A stretch of DNA of 25,577 nt from an uncultured bacterium (GCA_902464375.1 CABQIM010000014.1:1-25577), one strand, 5' to 3'. Positions 6,508 through 14,544 are shown, counted from the first letter of the stretch. Program-made: numbers and translations. The notes: a model not told the origin generated them from the letters alone.

Positions 6508-7794
6508 TTACTTTAGTTTGGCAAACAATTCTTCAAACTCCGGAAACGAAATTTTTGTCCACTCGAATCCGTTTATTGCAATTTCATTTTCACAAACCAA
6601 ACCTGCAATAAAGAAACTCATAGCAAGGCGATGGTCATGATAACATTCAAGCTCTGATTTTACAGGAACTTGCGCCAAAGGCTTTTTACCCACCACAGTA
6701 AATCCGTCTGGTGTTTCTCTAATATCAACACCGATTTTAGTTAATTCTTTTACCAAACATTTTATTCTATCAGACTCTTTGTTTCTTAAATCTTCGGCAT
6801 TTTTAACTACCGTTTCACCTTCAGCTTGAGAAGCTAATACGGCTATAACAGGTAATTCATCTATCAAACGCGGAATATCGGAACCTTCAATTGTACAAGC
6901 CTTCAAACTATCATTATATTGAACTCTTAAATCAGCACAAGGTTCTCCTGAAACAACACGCTCATTAAGTATCTCAACTCCTCCACCCATTCTCTTTACG
7001 ATATCCAAAATTCCGGAGCGAGTAGCATTAATGCCTACATTCTTTATAATAAAATCAGAACCTTTTACTATTAAACCGGCAACAATAAAAAATGCTGCAG
7101 AAGATATATCACCAACAACATCAATATCTTTCGCAATTAATTGAGATGGTTTGACAGTAACAGTAGTTCCATTTGTTACAATATCAGCACCTAAATAATT
7201 AAATAATCTCTCCGTGTGGTCGCGAGAAACGTAAGGTTCTGTAAAAGTTGTTGCTCCTTCTGCATTAAGCCCTGCCAGCAATATGCAAGATTTTACTTGT
7301 GCACTTGCAAGCTTTGAGTTATAGTCAATACCATTGAGTTTTCTCCCAAATATTTTTAATGGAGCATGAGCATTTTCGGATTCTATATTAGCGCCCATCA
7401 TTGACAAAGGTTCTATAACACGTTTCATTGGACGTTTAGAAAGACTTGCATCACCAACTAAAACAGAATTAAAATTCTGTCCTGCAAGTATTCCTGACAC
7501 CAAACGCATTGTTGTGCCGGAATTACCGCAATCACAAACACCATTCGGCGCTTTTAAAACTCCGTCAGAAGATATTTTTAAAGTCTTTTCATCAAGAAAT
7601 TCTATATCAACTCCCAACCCCTTAAACAAATTCAGAGTAGAATGGCAATCTGCGCCACTAGAAAAATTATGGACAACACATTCTCCTCGAGCAATTGATG
7701 AGAACATAACAGCTCTATGTGAGATTGATTTATCAGAAGGAATAGTAATTTCACCTCTTAGAGGTTTATCCAATTTAGAAATTTTCTTTAGCAT
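6508..7794 (-). CDS. aroA: AroA, 5-enolpyruvylshikimate-3-phosphate synthase
   Basis: Catalyses the sixth shikimate-pathway step, transferring the enolpyruvyl group of PEP to shikimate-3-phosphate. The 428-residue protein is full length, with the substrate-binding start IPSDKSISHRAVMFSSIA, the PEP-loop motif GNSGTTMRLVSGIL, LSKRPMKRVIEPL, SRDHTERLF, the RNKESDRI loop and the C-terminal YHDHRLAMSF. The GNSGTTMR form resembles the Gram-positive/cyanobacterial branch more than the enteric GNAGTAMR form. It starts 1 bp after the kdsA stop with no strong ribosome-binding site of its own, so translation is probably coupled to kdsA. Both enzymes use PEP. Confidence 0.96.
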   Translation of the reverse strand: MLKKISKLDKPLRGEITIPSDKSISHRAVMFSSIARGECVVHNFSSGADCHSTLNLFKGLGVDIEFLDEKTLKISSDGVLKAPNGVCDCGNSGTTMRLVSGILAGQNFNSVLVGDASLSKRPMKRVIEPLSMMGANIESENAHAPLKIFGRKLNGIDYNSKLASAQVKSCILLAGLNAEGATTFTEPYVSRDHTERLFNYLGADIVTNGTTVTVKPSQLIAKDIDVVGDISSAAFFIVAGLIVKGSDFIIKNVGINATRSGILDIVKRMGGGVEILNERVVSGEPCADLRVQYNDSLKACTIEGSDIPRLIDELPVIAVLASQAEGETVVKNAEDLRNKESDRIKCLVKELTKIGVDIRETPDGFTVVGKKPLAQVPVKSELECYHDHRLAMSFFIAGLVCENEIAINGFEWTKISFPEFEELFAKLK

Positions 7795-7795
7795 T

Positions 7796-8611
7796 CTATT
7801 TTCTTACCACTTCAAAAATTTCTTTACATTTACTAAAAACTTTTTCTGCATCAGCTAGAGCAAGCATATTTGGTCCATCACATAATGCTTTATCAGGTTC
7901 AGGGTGAACTTCAAAAAACAACACATCTGCTCCTGCTGCCATAGCTGCATTAGCTAATGTTGGAACGAATCTTCTATCACCGCCTGTTGAATCACCGTTA
8001 GACCCTGGCATTTGCACACTATGAGTTGCATCAAATACAACAGGATATCCAAATTCTTTCATTATAGGAACTGCTCTAAAATCCACAACCAAATTGCCAT
8101 ATCCAAAAGTTGCCCCTCTATCAGTCAGCATAATTTGATGATTACCTGCATCTTCTACTTTTTTGACAAGGGTTCCCATCTGCTGCGGAGCCAAAAATTG
8201 TCCTTTTTTGATATTTACAATTTTTCCTGTTTTTGCAGCTGCAACAAGCAAATCAGTTTGACGGCAAAGAAACGCAGGGATTTGCAAAATATCAGCAACT
8301 TCTGCTACAACCGCAGCTTGTTCCGGCAAATGAATATCCGTAACAATTGGTAAATCAAATTCTTTTTTGATTGCAGAAAGCATTTCTAAACCTTTTTCTA
8401 GTCCAGGGCCTCTGTATGAGGTTATAGAAGAGCGGTTTGCTTTGTCAAAAGAAGATTTAAAAACATAGTTAATATCTAACTTTTCACAAGCCTTCTTTAA
8501 ACTTTCTGCCGTAGTTCTAAGTATATCCATAGATTCTGCAGCACAAGGACCTGCTAGAATTGTTAACTTATTCGCACCAATTTCAAAGTTTTTTAATTTT
8601 AATACGTTCAT
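7796..8611 (-). CDS. kdsA: KdsA, KDO-8-phosphate synthase (metal-dependent type)
   Basis: Condenses PEP with arabinose-5-phosphate to make KDO-8-phosphate, precursor of the KDO sugar of LPS inner core; its presence argues for an LPS outer membrane. The 271 residues include FKSSFDKANRSS, CRQTDLLVAAAKTG, KKGQFLAP, FGYGNLVVDFR and DATHSVQMPG. The N-terminal AGPC motif has Cys23 where the metal-independent E. coli enzyme has Asn. By alignment with the Aquifex enzyme the metal ligands are Cys23, His197, Glu234 and Asp245, all at one constant offset, so I assign it to the metal-dependent class. Start: ATG with GGAG about 8 nt upstream. It lies 47 bp after the activase gene and is coupled to aroA. 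Confidence 0.96.
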   Translation of the reverse strand: MNVLKLKNFEIGANKLTILAGPCAAESMDILRTTAESLKKACEKLDINYVFKSSFDKANRSSITSYRGPGLEKGLEMLSAIKKEFDLPIVTDIHLPEQAAVVAEVADILQIPAFLCRQTDLLVAAAKTGKIVNIKKGQFLAPQQMGTLVKKVEDAGNHQIMLTDRGATFGYGNLVVDFRAVPIMKEFGYPVVFDATHSVQMPGSNGDSTGGDRRFVPTLANAAMAAGADVLFFEVHPEPDKALCDGPNMLALADAEKVFSKCKEIFEVVRK

Positions 8612-8658
8612 ATATGTACTCCGAGCAACTGCTTATCCAAAATGTGGGACGGCACAAA

Positions 8659-9663
8659 TTAACCGATATCCCAACGTCCGCAAGTTCCGCCCCAACGAGC
8701 TACGATATTACCTTTGATATCACCAATTTTTTCTACGTGGTGGATTGGAGCCGCACCTTCCAAAATTGTGATAACTTCACAGTTGTTAGAACATCCCGTA
8801 CACTGACAAGTTACAGATTGGAAGTTCATACTACCAACTTCCCAACCTTTGAACTTAGTTTCAGCTTCTGTATACTGGTGATTTTCCATTGCTAGAAGTG
8901 CTGCACCGATTGCACCCATAGTTTGGTGATTTTCCGGAACAACAATCTTTGTATTAAGTGCTTCTTCAAAGGCTTTAACCATACCGGAATTTGTTGCAAC
9001 ACCACCTTGGAAGGAAATTGTAGGAAGAAGTTCTTTTCCTAAAGCAAGGTTTGAAAGGTAATTTCTAACAAGCGCTTGGCAAAGACCATATAATAAATCT
9101 TCAACAGGATAACCTAGTTGTTGTTTGTGAATCAAGTCACTTTCAGCGAAAACACCACAACGTCCGGCAATACGTGCAGGATTTTCTGATTTCAATGCTG
9201 TTTCACCAAACTTTTCAATAGGAACATTCAATCTTTGTGCCTGGTGATCCAAAAAACTTCCTGTTCCGGCTGCACAAACAGTATTCATTGCAAAATCTGT
9301 TACGATACCATCTCTCAAGATAATGATTTTACTATCTTGTCCACCGATTTCAAGAATTGTTTGAACCCCTGGAATATTTGTACTTGCAGCAACTGCGTGA
9401 GCTGTAATTTCATTTTTTACAACATCCGCACCAACTAAAGCTCCTGCGAGGTTTCTACCAGAACCAGTTGTACCAACGCCTTTTACAGAATATTCACATA
9501 AAGCTTGTGAAATAATTTGTTTTAAGCCGTTTTGTACCGCATCAACAGGTTTACCGGCTGTTTTTAACATATAAGAATCAACGTATTTACCTTTTTCATC
9601 TACAAGTGCTAATTTTGTAGTAACAGAACCAACGTCAATACCTAAATATACATCTAAACTCAT
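8659..9663 (-). CDS. CoA-enzyme activase, BadF/BadG/BcrA/BcrD ATPase family (HgdC-like)
   Basis: An ASKHA-fold ATPase of the kind that uses a [4Fe-4S] cluster to inject a low-potential electron into 2-hydroxyacyl-CoA dehydratases or benzoyl-CoA reductases. It shows the phosphate motif GIDVGSVTTKLA, TTGSGR (65-70), EIGGQDSKII, the cluster cysteines Cys130 (NTVCAAGTGSFLD) and Cys169 (AGRCGVFAESD), and a C-terminal ATPase motif FQGGVATN. At 334 residues it is about 70 longer than classical activators. The extension holds C286, C288, C291, C295 and C328, as found at the equivalent point of long fused activase/dehydratase proteins. No dehydratase subunit lies in this window, so the client enzyme is unknown. 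Start: ATG with GAAGG upstream. It probably leads a transcript into kdsA-aroA. Confidence 0.9.
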   Translation of the reverse strand: MSLDVYLGIDVGSVTTKLALVDEKGKYVDSYMLKTAGKPVDAVQNGLKQIISQALCEYSVKGVGTTGSGRNLAGALVGADVVKNEITAHAVAASTNIPGVQTILEIGGQDSKIIILRDGIVTDFAMNTVCAAGTGSFLDHQAQRLNVPIEKFGETALKSENPARIAGRCGVFAESDLIHKQQLGYPVEDLLYGLCQALVRNYLSNLALGKELLPTISFQGGVATNSGMVKAFEEALNTKIVVPENHQTMGAIGAALLAMENHQYTEAETKFKGWEVGSMNFQSVTCQCTGCSNNCEVITILEGAAPIHHVEKIGDIKGNIVARWGGTCGRWDIG

Positions 9664-9698
9664 CTTTTTACCTTCTTCCCTTAAAATCTAATGCATTT

Positions 9699-9707
9699 AT
9701 TGTATCA
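9699..9707 (-). promoter_or_regulatory. Probable extended -10 promoter for the activase gene
   Basis: On the minus strand the sequence reads TGATACAAT (9707-9699), a TGn extended -10 with a near-consensus TACAAT. It would give a leader of about 29 nt including the GAAGG ribosome-binding site. No good -35 is visible. Confidence 0.5.
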
Positions 9708-9763
9708 CAAAAATGAATAAGTTTGTTATTGAATTTTATTTTTATATTGCACATAACCTTATA

Positions 9764-10141
9764 TTATATTTTATGAGCTAAATACATTCCTCCCAGAGTT
9801 GAAGCTAAGCCGATAAAACAAGTTAAAAATAAATAAGTTGTTCCGTGTATAATTTTACCATTTTTTATTAATTCAAAAACTTCAAAATTAAAAGTTGAAA
9901 AAGTCGTTAGCCCGCCTAAAAATCCAACTGTTAAAAATAGTTTTATGTGCTGCGGGAAAATAGTTGTTTTTCTTGCAAGCAAACCAAAAACAACACCGAT
10001 CACAAAACAGCCCAATATATTAACGGCGAATGTACCAAAATGTGGTAAACCAACCAATCTTTGGGAACATTTTGTCATTAAAAATCTAATCAGCGAGCCT
10101 AATCCTCCACCCAAAAACACCGCAATAAACTCATATAACAT
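9764..10141 (-). CDS. crcB: CrcB/Fluc fluoride channel
   Basis: A dual-topology fluoride exporter in the inner membrane that protects enzymes such as enolase from fluoride. The 125-residue protein has four hydrophobic segments and the family signatures: GGGLGSLIRF (11-20), GTFAVNILGCFVIG with the key Asn41, and GFLGGLTTFSTF (73-84) with the fluoride-coordinating Phe region. As a single-copy Fluc it should form antiparallel homodimers. Start: ATG with GAAGGGAAG upstream. Regulation is shown by the sequence: a fluoride riboswitch lies in its leader. It follows infB on the same strand with no terminator between them. Confidence 0.96.
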   Translation of the reverse strand: MLYEFIAVFLGGGLGSLIRFLMTKCSQRLVGLPHFGTFAVNILGCFVIGVVFGLLARKTTIFPQHIKLFLTVGFLGGLTTFSTFNFEVFELIKNGKIIHGTTYLFLTCFIGLASTLGGMYLAHKI

Positions 10142-10168
10142 GATAACTTCCCTTCTATAATAATTAAT

Positions 10169-10216
10169 GTAGAAGCCATCAGCTATTTACAGCGGTTGTG
10201 GTGAGCCTCATCATCT
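10169..10216 (-). promoter_or_regulatory. Fluoride riboswitch (crcB motif)
   Basis: Read on the minus strand, the segment contains GATGAGGCTCACC, then ACAACCGCTGTAAAT, then AGCTGATGGCTTCTAC. This matches in order and spacing the conserved crcB-motif aptamer, including the GATG near the 5' end, the pseudoknot strands and the closing CTGATGGCyTCTAC. It ends 28 nt before the crcB start codon. The aptamer's 3' CTTCTA (10175-10170) can instead pair with TAGAAG (10157-10152), which overlaps the crcB ribosome-binding site. This suggests translational control: fluoride binding holds CTTCTA in the aptamer and frees the site. The aptamer call is firm; the switching mechanism is inferred. Confidence 0.93.
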
Positions 10217-10230
10217 TTAATGCAAATCGT

Positions 10231-12795
10231 TTACTCCAGTTCAGAACGTTCAATTTCTTGTTTTGTAGTAAATTTAACAATATCGCCTTCTTGAATATCA
10301 TTAAATTTAACAAATGATAAACCGCATTCAAAACCTTGAGCGACTTCCTTAACATCATCCTTAAATCTCTTAAGTTGATCAACTGCGCCCTTAAAGATTT
10401 CTTTACCATCTCTATAGATTGTAGCGGTATCATTTCTGTTAATCTTACCTTCTGTAACATAACAACCAGCAATTTTTTGAATTTTACCAATTGTAAAGAT
10501 TTGTCTTATTTCAACTTGACCTGTTACAATTTCCTTAACCTCAGGTGAAAGTAAAGAAATCATAGTTTTTTCAATATCCTCTAAAATTTGATAGATGATA
10601 TCATATTTCTTAATTGTAACACCTTCTTTTTCTGCTGCTGCTAGTGCATTTGAATCTTCTTTTACAGTAAAACCTAAGATTAATGCATTCGATGCAGACG
10701 CCAACATAACATCAGCTTCTGAAATATCACCAACACCAACGTGAATGATTTTTGTAACAATTTCTTTTGATTCAAGCTGAGCAATAGCTTGTGATACAGC
10801 TTCTGCAGAACCATGAGTATTAGCTTTAATAATCAAGTTCAATTGCGGAATATCGCCATCTGCATCACCGGCTTCTCTTCTCATATGAGCTGGAAGCATT
10901 GCATCCAATCTCTTATTACGTTCTTTTTCTTTACGCTTTTCAACAATTGATTTCATTTCTTTTTCGTTTTTAACAACTTCAAAGAAATCACCTGCATTTG
11001 GCACTTCTGTTAATCCTAAAATTTCAACCGGAGTTGATGGTTCAGCTTTAACAATTCTTTCACCAGAATCTGAAAGCAAGGCTCTTACTCTACCACAAGC
11101 AGTGCCTACAACAATACAATTACCTGCTCTTAACGTACCATTTTGAACAAGTAATGTTGCAACAGGACCTTTACCTTTATCAAGGTTTGCTTCAATTACT
11201 ACACCGGAAGCTTCTGCTTTTGGATTAGCTTTAAGGTCTTGTACTTCTGCAACAAGTAAAATGTATTCCAATAATTCATCTATACCTGTTCCTTGAAGTG
11301 CTGAAACGTTAACGGTAATTGTATCACCGCCCCAAGCTTCCGGAACAAGTCCATGTTCTGTTAATTGCTGAAGAACTCTATCTGGATTTGCACCAGGTTT
11401 ATCACACTTGTTAACAGCAACAATAATAGGAACTTCTGCTGCTTTTGCGTGGTTAATTGCTTCTATTGTTTGCGGCATGATACCATCATCAGCAGCAACT
11501 ACCAAAATTGCGATATCTGTAGCTTTTGCACCTCTGGCACGCATTTCCGTAAATGCTTCGTGACCAGGAGTATCTACAAATACGATTTTCTTTTCGTGTT
11601 TATTGTCTAAATATACTGTATAAGCACCGATTGACTGTGTAATACCACCAACTTCGGTTGCAACAATTTTGTGCTTAGAAGCTCTAATGCTATCAAGCAG
11701 TGTAGTTTTACCGTGGTCAACGTGACCCATAATACTAACAACCGGAGCACGTTTTTTAAGAAGCTTCTTGTCAACTTCTGTCAAAGCTTTTTGTTTTTGT
11801 TCTTTTTCAAGCTCTTCTTCCATAAAAGCTTCAATATCTTCTTCTAAAACTTCTAATTCATATTCTGCACAAACCTTCTTAATAGTATCTACATCAATAA
11901 GCTGGTTTACAGTTGCCATAATACCTTGGAACATAAGGAATTTAACAATTTCAGCAGGAGTTTTATGAATTTTATCAGCTAATTCACTAATTGTCATTGG
12001 TTGATTAACAACGATTTGTTTAACTTCTGCTTGTTCTTCTTCCTTGTGAGATTTCTTTTTGTGCTTTTGTGCAGCAGCTTTTTCCAAAGAAATCATTTCT
12101 TGGTCTTCTTTTTTAGAATTGAAATCTTTGTCTTTTTTCTTTCCTGCATCAACTTTTCTCTTGCCTGCAGGATTGCTCTTACCTTCGTAAATTTCTTGAG
12201 GAATAATTCTTCTCTCAACTAATTTCTTTTCTTGAGGTCCTTTTCCTGCCGGTCTTTTATTTTTGTCATCAGCCGGTTTTGCAGGCTTTTGAGGAGCACG
12301 TCTTACAATTTCGATTCTTGATTGATTTTTAGGGTACTCAATTCTTGTACGCTCAATTCTTACCGCAGGCTTCTCAACTTTCTTTTCAACCTTTTCTACA
12401 AGAGGCTTCTTTTCTTGTGCTGCCGGTTTCTCTACGCGTTCAACTCTTTCGATTCTTTCTACTTTTTCAATTCTTGGAACTCTTTGAACTCTTTCGATAC
12501 GCTCAACTTTTTCAATCCTAGATACAGCAGGCTTCTCTTCTTTAGAAGCGGTTGCATCTTTTGAAGCGTCTTCTACCGGAGCCGGTTTTGCTTTTTTTAC
12601 AACAAAAGCTTTTGGCTTTGTATTGCTTTTCTTTGGCGCAATTCCTAAATGTTCCTTAAGCTTTTTAATTTGCGTAGGATTTACAGTATTAGAGTGCGAC
12701 TTTACTATAATATCTATTTCTCCAAACTTTTCTATGACCTCTTTACTTGTCATACCAAGTTCTTTTGCTAATTCACTAACTCTTATACTGTCCAT
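10231..12795 (-). CDS. infB: InfB, translation initiation factor IF-2
   Basis: The GTPase that places initiator fMet-tRNA on the 30S subunit and promotes subunit joining. Domains in the 854 residues: an IF2N module at 1-50; a long basic/acidic linker (about 55-255) with RIEKVERIERV-type repeats; a second IF2N module about 265-315; then the GTPase domain with G1 GHVDHGKTT (357-365), GGITQSIGAY, VDTPGHEAF and NKCDKPGA; and the later domains to the C-terminus. Start: ATG with AAAGGA about 8 nt upstream. It follows ylxR by 16 bp, the usual ylxR-infB pairing. nusA and rimP, which often precede ylxR, are absent, and prfA lies there instead. Confidence 0.97.
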   Translation of the reverse strand: MDSIRVSELAKELGMTSKEVIEKFGEIDIIVKSHSNTVNPTQIKKLKEHLGIAPKKSNTKPKAFVVKKAKPAPVEDASKDATASKEEKPAVSRIEKVERIERVQRVPRIEKVERIERVERVEKPAAQEKKPLVEKVEKKVEKPAVRIERTRIEYPKNQSRIEIVRRAPQKPAKPADDKNKRPAGKGPQEKKLVERRIIPQEIYEGKSNPAGKRKVDAGKKKDKDFNSKKEDQEMISLEKAAAQKHKKKSHKEEEQAEVKQIVVNQPMTISELADKIHKTPAEIVKFLMFQGIMATVNQLIDVDTIKKVCAEYELEVLEEDIEAFMEEELEKEQKQKALTEVDKKLLKKRAPVVSIMGHVDHGKTTLLDSIRASKHKIVATEVGGITQSIGAYTVYLDNKHEKKIVFVDTPGHEAFTEMRARGAKATDIAILVVAADDGIMPQTIEAINHAKAAEVPIIVAVNKCDKPGANPDRVLQQLTEHGLVPEAWGGDTITVNVSALQGTGIDELLEYILLVAEVQDLKANPKAEASGVVIEANLDKGKGPVATLLVQNGTLRAGNCIVVGTACGRVRALLSDSGERIVKAEPSTPVEILGLTEVPNAGDFFEVVKNEKEMKSIVEKRKEKERNKRLDAMLPAHMRREAGDADGDIPQLNLIIKANTHGSAEAVSQAIAQLESKEIVTKIIHVGVGDISEADVMLASASNALILGFTVKEDSNALAAAEKEGVTIKKYDIIYQILEDIEKTMISLLSPEVKEIVTGQVEIRQIFTIGKIQKIAGCYVTEGKINRNDTATIYRDGKEIFKGAVDQLKRFKDDVKEVAQGFECGLSFVKFNDIQEGDIVKFTTKQEIERSELE

Positions 12796-12811
12796 TCAAT
12801 AGTCCTTTCGA

Positions 12812-13069
12812 TTAATTTTCTTGATTAAGCTGTTCTAAAAGTGTCGCTTTTTCAAGAGCTGCGCTTGTTTTTAACGCTTTATTCAGTTTTGATTTTTTTA
12901 ATGCTAATTCTATACATTTTTGATTATAACAAAGATATGCTGATCTGCCAAATGTTTTAGAATTTGGATTTATAACTAATTCTCCACCCTTTTCGGTTTT
13001 CATAACCCTAATAAGATTTTCTCTTGGTTTAAATTCTCCACATCCAACGCATTTTCTTTGTTTGTTCAT
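12812..13069 (-). CDS. ylxR: YlxR family RNA-binding protein (RnpM)
   Basis: An 85-residue basic protein of the DUF448/YlxR family, with the characteristic RKCVGCGEFKPRENLIRV start, GRSAYLCYNQKCIELALKK in the middle and a Lys-rich helix after it. The Bacillus homologue binds RNase P RNA and modulates its activity. The gene is 16 bp upstream of infB and certainly co-transcribed with it. No Shine-Dalgarno is visible. Instead an extended -10 box ends exactly 6 nt before the ATG, so a leaderless mRNA is likely. Confidence 0.93.
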   Translation of the reverse strand: MNKQRKCVGCGEFKPRENLIRVMKTEKGGELVINPNSKTFGRSAYLCYNQKCIELALKKSKLNKALKTSAALEKATLLEQLNQEN

Positions 13070-13075
13070 ATTTTC

Positions 13076-13084
13076 TTTATAACA
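13076..13084 (-). promoter_or_regulatory. Extended -10 box for leaderless ylxR-infB-crcB transcript
   Basis: On the minus strand TGTTATAAA (13084-13076) is a TGn extended -10 whose last base is 6 nt from the ylxR ATG, which places transcription start at the A of ATG. A weak -35 candidate, TTTAAT, is 17 nt upstream. No ribosome-binding site is present. Confidence 0.55.
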
Positions 13085-13121
13085 TAAACAATATTAAAAT
13101 TAAACAATTATAATCATAGAT

Positions 13122-13260
13122 AAGTAGGTCAGGCATTGCCAGACCCACATTTTGTTTTAAACTTCTGCTAAAAAAATTACTCATAAAATGTCATTTTGTG
13201 AGTAATTTTTTATATAGACTTTAACCTGTCAATTTTTGTCAGGCAGTGCCTGACCTACTT
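13122..13260. repeat. MITE-like element with 23-bp imperfect terminal inverted repeats
   Basis: The ends at 13122-13144 and 13238-13260 are inverted copies sharing AAGTAGGTCAGGCA and then TGCC.GAC, with two mismatches in 23 bp. Each arm is also nearly palindromic by itself (GTCAGGCA-G-TGCCTGAC in the right arm). The 139-bp element is non-coding and encloses the prfA terminator hairpin. No transposase is near and no target-site duplication is clear. Confidence 0.7.
13170..13211. terminator. Terminator of prfA, inside the inverted-repeat element
   Basis: A perfect 13-bp stem, AAAAAATTACTCA (13171-13183) with TGAGTAATTTTTT (13199-13211), continues inward with a G-T pair and AAAATG/CATTTT. The flanking A and T runs let it work on either strand. 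It lies about 60 bp past the prfA stop. Confidence 0.88.
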
Positions 13261-13272
13261 TATCCTAACTTT

Positions 13273-14358
13273 CTACACTTGTGTTTCAGCCAATTTTTCC
13301 AACTTCAGCTTCTGGTCATATTCAGTTAGCAAGTTGATAAGCTCATCCAAGTCGCCGTCAATAACAGTCCAAACGTTGAGGTTGTGATTAATACGGTGGT
13401 CAGTTAAACGACCTTGTGGGAAATTATAAGTCCTAATACGTTCACTTCTGTCACCTGTTCCAACTTGCGAACGTCTTAAATCTGTAATTTCTTGCATTTG
13501 TTTTTGAACTTCCATATCGTAAAGTTTTGCTTTCAAAATTTGCAAAGCTCTTTCTTTGTTTTGCAATTGTGAGCGTTCTTCTGTACAAAAAATCATAATA
13601 CCAGTAGGTTTATGGAATACACGAGCAGCCGTTTCAACTTTGTTAACGTTTTGACCGCCTGCACCACCTGAACGTGCAGTAGAAATTTCAACATCATTCA
13701 TATTAAGTTCAACTTCAACATCATCAACTTCCGGCATAACTGCAACTGTTGCCGTAGAAGTATGTACACGTCCTTGAGATTCCGTAGCAGGAACTCTTTG
13801 AACCCTGTGAACTCCTGATTCGTATTTAAGTTTAGAATAAATACTATCACCTTTCATAGAGATAATAACTTCACTTACACCACCTGCTTCACAGTCAGTT
13901 TTACTTAAAATTTGAGTTTGCCATCCCATTTTATCAGCGTATCTCATGTACATTCTCATCAAGTCACCGGCAAAAATATTAGCTTCGTCACCACCTGCAC
14001 CACCACGGATTTCTAACATAATATCTTTATCATCCATTGGGTCACGTGGCAGAAGAAGAATTTTCATTCTTTCTTCGTACTCAGGAATTTTCTTCTCATT
14101 TTCTTCCATTTCCGCTTTCAAGAATTGTTTCATTTCTTCATCTTTTTCTTCGTGAATCATTTGCTTAGCTTCGGCTATTGCATCTGTAGCCTTTTTCCAC
14201 GCATAATATAATTCAACAGTTTCTTCCATTGATTTTCTTTGTTTAGACAAATCTCTAAATTTGTTATAATCAGCTATTACATTAGGATCAGACAGAGTTT
14301 CACCTAACTCAACATACTTTTTCTCTATCTGAACAATTTTATCTAACATGTCTTTCAT
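13273..14358 (-). CDS. prfA: PrfA, peptide chain release factor 1
   Basis: Reads UAA and UAG stop codons and triggers peptide release. The 361-residue protein has the anticodon-like tripeptide PAT (190-192, within RVPATESQGRVHTS), which identifies RF1 rather than RF2 (SPF), and the catalytic GGQ loop at 234-236 (SGGAGGQNVNKVETA). The N-terminal coiled-coil domain is complete. Start: ATG at 14358 with AGAGGT about 10 nt upstream; a second in-frame ATG three codons later is too far from that site. It has its own promoter and terminator, so it is a single-gene unit. The methyltransferase gene prmC, often adjacent, is not here. Confidence 0.97.
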   Translation of the reverse strand: MKDMLDKIVQIEKKYVELGETLSDPNVIADYNKFRDLSKQRKSMEETVELYYAWKKATDAIAEAKQMIHEEKDEEMKQFLKAEMEENEKKIPEYEERMKILLLPRDPMDDKDIMLEIRGGAGGDEANIFAGDLMRMYMRYADKMGWQTQILSKTDCEAGGVSEVIISMKGDSIYSKLKYESGVHRVQRVPATESQGRVHTSTATVAVMPEVDDVEVELNMNDVEISTARSGGAGGQNVNKVETAARVFHKPTGIMIFCTEERSQLQNKERALQILKAKLYDMEVQKQMQEITDLRRSQVGTGDRSERIRTYNFPQGRLTDHRINHNLNVWTVIDGDLDELINLLTEYDQKLKLEKLAETQV

Positions 14359-14382
14359 AATTAATTTACCTCTTTAGAATTC

Positions 14383-14411
14383 AGTATAATTCAAACAAAA
14401 TTCTATGTCTA
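14383..14411 (-). promoter_or_regulatory. Promoter for prfA
   Basis: On the minus strand TAGACA (14411-14406) and TATACT (14388-14383) each match five of six sigma-70 consensus positions, with a 17-nt spacer. The start site would be about 18 nt ahead of the ATG, leaving room for the AGAGGT ribosome-binding site. Confidence 0.65.
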
Positions 14412-14477
14412 TTTACACATATCACTCACAAATTGTTCTTGCTGTTTCATACTAATGAATGAAAAATTGTTACAAAC

Positions 14478-14506
14478 TTGATAAAATTATTAAGATGTAT
14501 TAAAAT
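14478..14506 (+). promoter_or_regulatory. Promoter for the TPR lipoprotein-lgt-ompH-adh operon
   Basis: TTGATA (14478-14483) and TAAAAT (14501-14506) are separated by exactly 17 nt. Start is predicted near 14513, giving a leader of about 32 nt with AGAGGGA ahead of the first ATG. Confidence 0.65.
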
Positions 14507-14544
14507 ACCAGTAAATTAATTTTGAGTAGAGGGAATTTGTTGAT

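Noticed and set aside
10179..10490. 103-codon frame over the infB 3' end and the riboswitch
   Set aside because: It overlaps infB in another frame and runs into the fluoride aptamer; its Leu/Lys-rich composition is typical of a shadow frame.
13122..13260. Complete insertion sequence
   Set aside because: The element is 139 bp with no ORF; only a non-autonomous element is supportable.
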